From contig CAMWOX010000035.1 of NCBI GenBank assembly GCA_947175975.1, forward strand, positions 1-11,367: a DNA stretch of 11,367 nucleotides. Reading direction: 5' to 3'. Under the pieces are notes generated by a model that was given only the letters and a program-made list of their open reading frames with translations, searched no databases and was not told the DNA's origin. This stretch comes from an uncultured Ruminococcus sp. GTDB taxonomy: Bacteria; Bacillota; Clostridia; Oscillospirales; Ruminococcaceae. Made by a program: the position numbers and the translations under genes. This document shows positions 5,998 through 11,367 of the stretch, piece by piece (the first letter of the stretch is position 1; each line of letters opens with the position of its first letter).

Positions 5998-7432
5998 AAT
6001 TGCAGTAATATCCTTTTACATAAACCTGTTCAGAACCCTGTTCCAGAATCATATCATACATGCCGGCTGTCTTGGAATACTCTGCACCAAAAGCAGTATC
6101 ATAGATTGCTTCTAATTCATCCGCATAATTCTTCAGGGTAATTTCTTCCGATTCCTGATTGAAATCTACCAGCTCTAAAAGCGTATAATCTGTTTGTGTA
6201 ATCTGATTTTCTGCATCCAGTGTCAGATACAATGTCACATAGTAAATCGCATTTTCATCACAGAAAGCAAAATAACTATAAAACGGATTCGTATCCTGGC
6301 TGAGGGGGAATGACGTACTTTCTGCAGGAATCATGGAAAAATTCTTCATAAGTTCATTATAAATTCCGCCTGCATAAGCATCCGATTCGAGCGTATCTGC
6401 ATCCCAGGCAGCAAAATTGATATCAAAATCAAAATGACGGATTTCAGAATTTTCAACAGGGATCTGTCTGCTTTTCTGGGAATTATATTCCAGAATCTGC
6501 GTGAATAAATAACTGGGATTGACCTTATGGCTTTTTGTCCGTTCCATCATAGAATTTAAAATACTGTTTTGATAAGAAACATCATTCAGATACTGCGTAT
6601 AGAACTCATGACAATCTGCCTGGTTTTTCTGATTTTCTGTCATTTCTGCTGTATAAGAATACACATAATCACTGAGTTCAGACAATATCTGATCTTTGGA
6701 AATCACAAGTACTTCCGAAGTATATGCAGGCAGATCCGAACGATTGGAATTTTCTGTATTTTCCATACCAGGGACATGACCGACAACAGAACCCTCCGGA
6801 ACAGGTTTATTTTGTGTCCTGGGAGAAATCTGGAATATATCCCCATAAGAATAGGCAGAAGCATTCACGAAATTCAGATCAGATGGCATAATAAATCCTA
6901 AAAAACAGAACAGTAGAAGAACTGCCTGTCTGCAAGCGTGACGGGATTCCGTCTGCTTGTTTAATTTTTTAGAGAGAAAATATAATACAAGATCAGAAAC
7001 CACCGCAATATTGACAAGAATACAGCAAATTCTCAGCAGTGCATAAATCATAAATAATTCGAGATTAATTAATCTGGTAATACTCATGACCAGCAGAACA
7101 ATTACAATTCCAATCATCATATGTGCCAGGGAAAATCCGATATTTTTAAGAAATACCAGAGAAAGCAAAAGCAGAAAAATACTGACCAGAAGAAACTCTG
7201 TTCCACCCGCAAACAGCAATAGCATAACACTGCCGGCAATCTGCGTCAGACAGAACAAAGCCATATCCTGCCGGATATATTTTACAAAACCGGATGTTTT
7301 ATGCATTTTTTTCTTGAGCAGGGCGAATGCAATTCCCAAAGCGATTGTCATAAGGGATGCGACAAGCTCATAAGTAATATTCTCCAGATGATACTGTATC
7401 ATCGTGTTGAAAAAATCAAGCATCAGAATCAT
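5987..7432 (-). CDS. Polytopic membrane protein with outside C-terminal domain, unknown family
   Basis: A 481-residue protein I cannot assign to a family. The N-terminal third is membrane-embedded, with hydrophobic segments at about 22-39, 58-75, 78-95, 101-119, 125-154 (one long or two short) and 168-183. Positive clusters (KKKMHK at 40-45, KKLNK at 155-159) favour these loops being inside and the C-terminus outside. Residues about 185-481 form a soluble domain with mixed strands and helices (for example ISKDQILSELSDYVYSYTAE at 245-264) and no recognisable catalytic motif. The ATG at 7432 overlaps the previous stop as ATGA, but AAAGGAG is only two bases upstream of it. The ATG at 7423, 11 bases from the same site, may be the true start, giving 478 residues. 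The tight overlap with both neighbours suggests it works in a complex with the adjacent membrane proteins. Confidence 0.8.
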   Translation of the reverse strand: MILMLDFFNTMIQYHLENITYELVASLMTIALGIAFALLKKKMHKTSGFVKYIRQDMALFCLTQIAGSVMLLLFAGGTEFLLVSIFLLLLSLVFLKNIGFSLAHMMIGIVIVLLVMSITRLINLELFMIYALLRICCILVNIAVVSDLVLYFLSKKLNKQTESRHACRQAVLLLFCFLGFIMPSDLNFVNASAYSYGDIFQISPRTQNKPVPEGSVVGHVPGMENTENSNRSDLPAYTSEVLVISKDQILSELSDYVYSYTAEMTENQKNQADCHEFYTQYLNDVSYQNSILNSMMERTKSHKVNPSYLFTQILEYNSQKSRQIPVENSEIRHFDFDINFAAWDADTLESDAYAGGIYNELMKNFSMIPAESTSFPLSQDTNPFYSYFAFCDENAIYYVTLYLTLDAENQITQTDYTLLELVDFNQESEEITLKNYADELEAIYDTAFGAEYSKTAGMYDMILEQGSEQVYVKGYYCNYAK

Positions 7433-9240
7433 GTCTCCTTTTCTTCTCTCAGACAGTAATAGAGCGAACGTTTTACCTGCCTGTTGGTGTAAGGTGCAAT
7501 CTCCAGAGGGGAATTTAATAAATACACATTGGATTTTCCGAGTGTTGTTACCTGGTGCAATTTCAGATTCCGGACGTAAAAAATATACTGATTCTGTTGT
7601 GTGGTCTCATCCCCGAGTGTATCATTAGACTTGCACAGTGCATACAGAAAAGTTTGCAGTTCTTCAGGAGAAAGCGAAGTCCGGATATTGCAGAATAAAT
7701 CTGTATGATTTTCCTCACAGAAAATTTCATACATACTGTTATTCATGTTAGAAATACTTTCCAGTAAATCTGCGACCACAATATCCCAGTTGCTGTGAAC
7801 AATACTATCTAGATGCACAGAATCCCAATCCACAGGCGGAAACTGATTCACATCCTGATAATAGCCTTTATCCCGGAGATACTGATATTCACTAGTCTCT
7901 GTCATACGGACAGTATTACCAAAAGCCGTGAATGCATCACCGTCCATAATCAGCATTCTGTTAAGCGTCCTGTTTTTTTCAAGTCGGTCATATAATTCTT
8001 TGATATTTCTACGCATTGCCTGTGAGAAAAGGGGTTTCTGCTCGGACAGCATTTCTTTAATCGAGAAACTGGAATAAGGATTTTCCAGTTCCAGATAATA
8101 ATTATCATAGAGAAATCTGACAAAATCCTGATTCAGATTGACAGAAATGGCATGTTCTGTTCCAAAACAACCGGAAATCACAGATTCCGGGATTTCAGTC
8201 ACAGAAGCAACTCTGATATGGTACTGATCCCGGAAGAAATCAACAACTGCCTGGTAGCCTGTCTGTTCCTGATAAGGGATTGTTCCCTGGAACAGCTCCC
8301 CTATTGTATGCAGTCCGGAATCGTCAAGCTGAATCGGCGTGCTTAGATATAATTCTGTCAGATTATAATATTTTTTAGAAATCGCAGTTTCATCCTGGAG
8401 AATCTCTCCGGATTCAGATACAGGTTCTGTGGATTGCTGGTCTCTCTGTCCGGAGAGGTTATCTTCATAGAACATCAGAACAGTATTGAAACTCTCAGGA
8501 TTGCAGAATTTTTCCTGTGCGTCATAGAATAAATGATCCGGTTTCGTAATGATTAAAAAATGCACATCCGGGAGTTCAGAATAATAGATCTGTTCATCGG
8601 ATTCTGAATTTGGAAGAGAATCCAGTACAATTGTATTTCCTTGAGCAAAAGAAGCGATATTCTGCGTTAAATTTTCCTGAATTGCCTGTTTGTTCTGATG
8701 ATATTTCCGATTGCAGGCATCACAGAAAGCAATTGCAATGAGAACTACACCAAGTGTGATACAAGCGATCTGGATTTTATTATGTTTTGCGGCGGTACTG
8801 GAAGAGAACCGCAGATAATTACTAAGATTCACGCCATTTGTCTCATTCAGGATTTCACAGCGGACACCTTGCAAAAGATTTCTTCTGACCTGGATTTTAA
8901 TATTCCCATAGCGGTCATAACAGATTTTATCATACGCTGCACTGGTTTGCGAAACGATGACAGAATCCGTCAATAAGAAATCTGCGAAATTAATTTCTTT
9001 CTGATAGCCGGAATCAGCATCCAGTTCAATTGCAACCGGCTTGAATGCACCTGTCAGCTGAATTTCTGAATTAAGTTTATCTGCTTGAATGGTCACATAG
9101 ATCACAGGTCTTGCAAATACAATGCTAAGCACAGAAGCGAGTATCAGAATCAGAAAAATAAATCCTAGGATATACGACAATGAAAACAACCATCCCAGGA
9201 CAACGGCAAGCAAGATTATAATAATCAGCCAATTTGCCAT
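7429..9240 (-). CDS. Three-TM membrane protein with small inner and large outer domain, unknown family
   Basis: A 603-residue protein I do not recognise. A TM hairpin (about 4-18 and 22-43) is followed by a domain of about 110 residues that is strand-rich (VIYVTIQADKLNSEIQLTGA at 46-65 onward) and ends in a basic stretch (RRNLLQGVR). A third TM follows at about 157-173, then roughly 430 residues that should lie outside by the positive-inside rule. The TM hairpin plus strand-rich domain is superficially like DUF58 proteins, but the DUF58 core motif and VWA segment are absent. The outer part has helical segments rich in Tyr, Glu and Asn (for example FRDQYHIRVASVTEIPESV, about 336-354) and no obvious enzyme motif. 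AAAGGAG lies ten bases before the ATG, 42 bases after the preceding gene, and the stop overlaps the next start as ATGA. A structural or signalling membrane component is inferred only from topology and operon position. Confidence 0.8.
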   Translation of the reverse strand: MANWLIIIILLAVVLGWLFSLSYILGFIFLILILASVLSIVFARPVIYVTIQADKLNSEIQLTGAFKPVAIELDADSGYQKEINFADFLLTDSVIVSQTSAAYDKICYDRYGNIKIQVRRNLLQGVRCEILNETNGVNLSNYLRFSSSTAAKHNKIQIACITLGVVLIAIAFCDACNRKYHQNKQAIQENLTQNIASFAQGNTIVLDSLPNSESDEQIYYSELPDVHFLIITKPDHLFYDAQEKFCNPESFNTVLMFYEDNLSGQRDQQSTEPVSESGEILQDETAISKKYYNLTELYLSTPIQLDDSGLHTIGELFQGTIPYQEQTGYQAVVDFFRDQYHIRVASVTEIPESVISGCFGTEHAISVNLNQDFVRFLYDNYYLELENPYSSFSIKEMLSEQKPLFSQAMRRNIKELYDRLEKNRTLNRMLIMDGDAFTAFGNTVRMTETSEYQYLRDKGYYQDVNQFPPVDWDSVHLDSIVHSNWDIVVADLLESISNMNNSMYEIFCEENHTDLFCNIRTSLSPEELQTFLYALCKSNDTLGDETTQQNQYIFYVRNLKLHQVTTLGKSNVYLLNSPLEIAPYTNRQVKRSLYYCLREEKET

Positions 9241-9282
9241 AGAAGAGCAACTCCTTTCTGAGCGATCAAAATAAAATCTGTG

Positions 9283-11367
9283 CTAGAAATTTTTAATCAT
9301 TGCAATGATATATTTTTTCAGCCACTGGACATAATCTCTGCTGTAATTCTGAAACATATCCTGACAGAGCATGTTTCTATACTGGATATGGCGGGATTCT
9401 AACTGATTCCGGAGAACCTGCTGTTCAGAATCAGAAAGTCCATATCTGGTGCTGAGACGGTAAAGGATCAATCCTGGAAAATTTTTCTGTTTGCCAGAAA
9501 CAGGAATCGCAGAAAAAGTTTTTGTAAATTTTTTTTCTAGATCCTGAAATAGTTTTGTAAGTTTAGACTGCGATGTCAGAAACTCATTTTTCTGGAACAT
9601 CCAGATAAAATAATGCAGATCCTGCAAGGATAACTGATCCGTTTCAAACAGAGGCAGAAATAGCAGCTCATAGAACTGATAATAGTAGTGATATTTTTTC
9701 TGGTCAGATTTTGAGAGAAATTTTTCAGCATACAGCTCCATCATGCAGATCAGAATAGCAGGACTACCCAGAATCGTTTTATTCAGAAACAGCAGGAGCT
9801 GTTTTGCATCCTGAGAATTACAGGTATTATAAGCAGTAATATGTGCCTGCATCAGCTCCAGATGTTTTGTGCAGAAATCCTGGAAATCTGGATTTTCCTG
9901 GCTCATCAGATGATCCAGTTCTTTTCGGAATGTCTGATATTGTTCGAGAAATGAAGAAAACGCTTTTTTCTCATTTTGGGATAATCTGCTGTATTGCAGA
10001 GCAGAAGCCAGGGCATGAAGAATACTGACAGGAAATCCTGTATAGAAGTCTTCCGTTTTCCAATCGGAAAAGAATTTCAACAATTCTGTCAGTGTAATTG
10101 TCTGGTACAAAAAGTAATCTGCGAAACACAGGATCTGGACATGATTTTGTGCTTTTTTGGCATAATTCTCAAATACACTACGGCGGAAATTAAAATCGGC
10201 AGAATCAGAAAATAATACAACAAGATTCAGTTCTTTTTGAAGATTTTCAAAAGCAGCATCCTGGCAATAGCTGGAATATGCCTGCAATGCCTGAATCACA
10301 GATGTTTCTATTCTTAGATAGAGATTTTTTACTTCCTGAAGATCAAGTATACTGAAATCAAGAGCATCAAAATAATGGGAAATTGTTCCGGCTGTCATCT
10401 GATTGATAAGAGCATATATTTCAGAAACTGTGTCAAGGCATTTCACAGAAGAAAAGCAGATTTCTGTATAATATCGCAGGTCTTCGGGAAGATAGCTTGT
10501 TTCTTTATCGCTGAGAACCCGGAAACTATCCCGCAGATAGGATTTTTTTCCGGCAGGATCAGAAGTATGAAAATTATGGAGATATAACTTCTCATAGAGA
10601 TCCTGATAAATGCTGGCATTTTTTTCTTTCTGGAGAATGGCAAGAATTTTTTTGTAATGCCCAAACAGTGTATCAAAAGTCTTGCAATATTTCAGGTTGC
10701 AAAGCCGTTGAATCAGCAAGAAAATCAGTTGGATCAGAAAATTATGAAGCTTTTTCTGAGATGAAAGTTCCCATTCAGGTAATTTTTTTTTCCGGAATGC
10801 CTGCTGTACTTTTTGCCATAATCGGACTGTTTTTTCAAATTCCTGCATATCATCCGGGCTGGAGTCAGAAATTTCTTCTAACTGTAATGGATAGTGAAAA
10901 AAAGTCTCTGCAACAAACTGAAGCATTGTCCGATATTCCAGCAGATTCTCTGCCTGATGCAATATCTGCATCAGACAGGATTTTTCCTGATCCGGACGAA
11001 TTGCCGGAATGGACTTTTTTTGAATCACCGGGAATTTTCCAAAATTAAGAACAGTGTCGGCATAGCGGTTGATAAAAATCACACGTTCTGCAAATTCGGA
11101 TGGCAGAAACAAGTAATATAACCGCAGGAATAAGCACAATATGGTTTGATCTGGCAAACTTTCGAATAACTGGCTGCTATCGATTTTTAAAAATACGGAA
11201 GATTTTTCGCTACAAGCCTGATAGGTAAATAGGAGCAATTCTTTCAGAATTTCAAGCAAATCAGGATTTAATAAAAAATTTCCAAAATTTTCTGTCGGCA
11301 CTTCTTGGAATCGAGATTCCACATAGCCACGGGTGTCATTTTCAACAGAATAATTCCAACGGACAAT
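9283..11367 (-). CDS. Large helical soluble protein, 5' end outside the window; tentative GAP1-like
   Basis: 694 codons are visible and the gene is open at the right edge. The GTG at 11322 has no ribosome binding site, and 15 further in-frame codons (IVRWNYSVENDTRGY) precede it without a stop, so the true start lies beyond the window. The protein has no TM segment or signal and is almost entirely helical, rich in Leu, Phe, Gln, Lys and Tyr, suggesting a cytosolic scaffold. Visible residues about 35-105 run as helix, then a short strand (SSVFLKIDSSQ), then a helix ending in LFLPSEFAERVIFINRYAD. This order recalls the middle region of GTPase-associated protein 1 (GAP1) scaffolds, where a helix with a Leu-Pro end leads into an 'R-x-F-x-T' strand. 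I rate that likeness as weak. It is the first visible gene of the operon and the only soluble product. It is not obviously an enzyme; a coiled-coil-free helical repeat protein is the safe description. Confidence 0.75.
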   Translation of the reverse strand: MVRWNYSVENDTRGYVESRFQEVPTENFGNFLLNPDLLEILKELLLFTYQACSEKSSVFLKIDSSQLFESLPDQTILCLFLRLYYLFLPSEFAERVIFINRYADTVLNFGKFPVIQKKSIPAIRPDQEKSCLMQILHQAENLLEYRTMLQFVAETFFHYPLQLEEISDSSPDDMQEFEKTVRLWQKVQQAFRKKKLPEWELSSQKKLHNFLIQLIFLLIQRLCNLKYCKTFDTLFGHYKKILAILQKEKNASIYQDLYEKLYLHNFHTSDPAGKKSYLRDSFRVLSDKETSYLPEDLRYYTEICFSSVKCLDTVSEIYALINQMTAGTISHYFDALDFSILDLQEVKNLYLRIETSVIQALQAYSSYCQDAAFENLQKELNLVVLFSDSADFNFRRSVFENYAKKAQNHVQILCFADYFLYQTITLTELLKFFSDWKTEDFYTGFPVSILHALASALQYSRLSQNEKKAFSSFLEQYQTFRKELDHLMSQENPDFQDFCTKHLELMQAHITAYNTCNSQDAKQLLLFLNKTILGSPAILICMMELYAEKFLSKSDQKKYHYYYQFYELLFLPLFETDQLSLQDLHYFIWMFQKNEFLTSQSKLTKLFQDLEKKFTKTFSAIPVSGKQKNFPGLILYRLSTRYGLSDSEQQVLRNQLESRHIQYRNMLCQDMFQNYSRDYVQWLKKYIIAMIKNF

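Noticed and set aside
10668..11048. Plus-strand open frame of 126 codons
   Set aside because: It lies wholly within the long helical-protein gene on the other strand and has no start signal or recognisable motif.
11320..11322. GTG as the true start of the helical protein
   Set aside because: It has no ribosome binding site and the frame stays open for 15 more codons to the window edge, so it is more likely an internal valine.

Overview
The window looks like a chromosome segment from a low-GC Gram-positive bacterium, most likely a Clostridia or Oscillospirales (Ruminococcus-like) gut or rumen anaerobe. This is inferred from four things: AT-rich DNA, strong AGGAGG-type ribosome binding sites, extracytoplasmic PASTA repeats, and lipoprotein or membrane-anchored proteins with nothing suggesting an outer membrane. 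No marker gene fixes the genus. Every gene I accept lies on the minus strand, so transcription runs from high to low coordinates. I see no tRNA, rRNA, transposase, CRISPR array or phage gene.

Upstream block (11367 down to 3887, ending at a hairpin terminator at 3821-3862): five tightly packed genes. They are (1) a large, mostly helical, soluble protein whose start lies outside the window; (2) a 603-residue membrane protein with a TM hairpin, a small cytoplasmic domain, a third TM and a large outside domain; (3) a 481-residue membrane protein with about six TM segments and an outside C-terminal domain; (4) a 292-residue membrane-anchored protein resembling an extracellular solute-binding protein; (5) a 411-residue membrane-anchored protein with four PASTA repeats and no kinase. 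Genes 2 to 5 overlap by 4 to 11 bases each and are probably translationally coupled. Three of the five have no family I can name. Together they look like an envelope-spanning assembly that puts sensor or binding modules outside the cell and connects them to a large cytosolic protein. The helical protein may be related to the GTPase-associated protein (GAP1) scaffolds of predicted NTP-dependent conflict systems, but that is a weak, pattern-level guess. The flank beyond 11367 would decide it.

Downstream block (3744 down to 239): a compact three-gene operon encoding an ECF sigma factor (TTG start), a single-pass membrane anti-sigma factor overlapping it by ATGA, and a YfbK-type von Willebrand factor A (VWA) lipoprotein with an intact MIDAS metal site and an unusual C-terminal extension. 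This reads as a surface-signal regulon in which the anti-sigma factor holds the sigma factor until an envelope signal arrives. The VWA lipoprotein is either a target or a signal partner.

The last 238 bases hold no gene I can support. Their main feature is a perfect 11-bp hairpin just after the VWA stop codon, without a clear U-tract.
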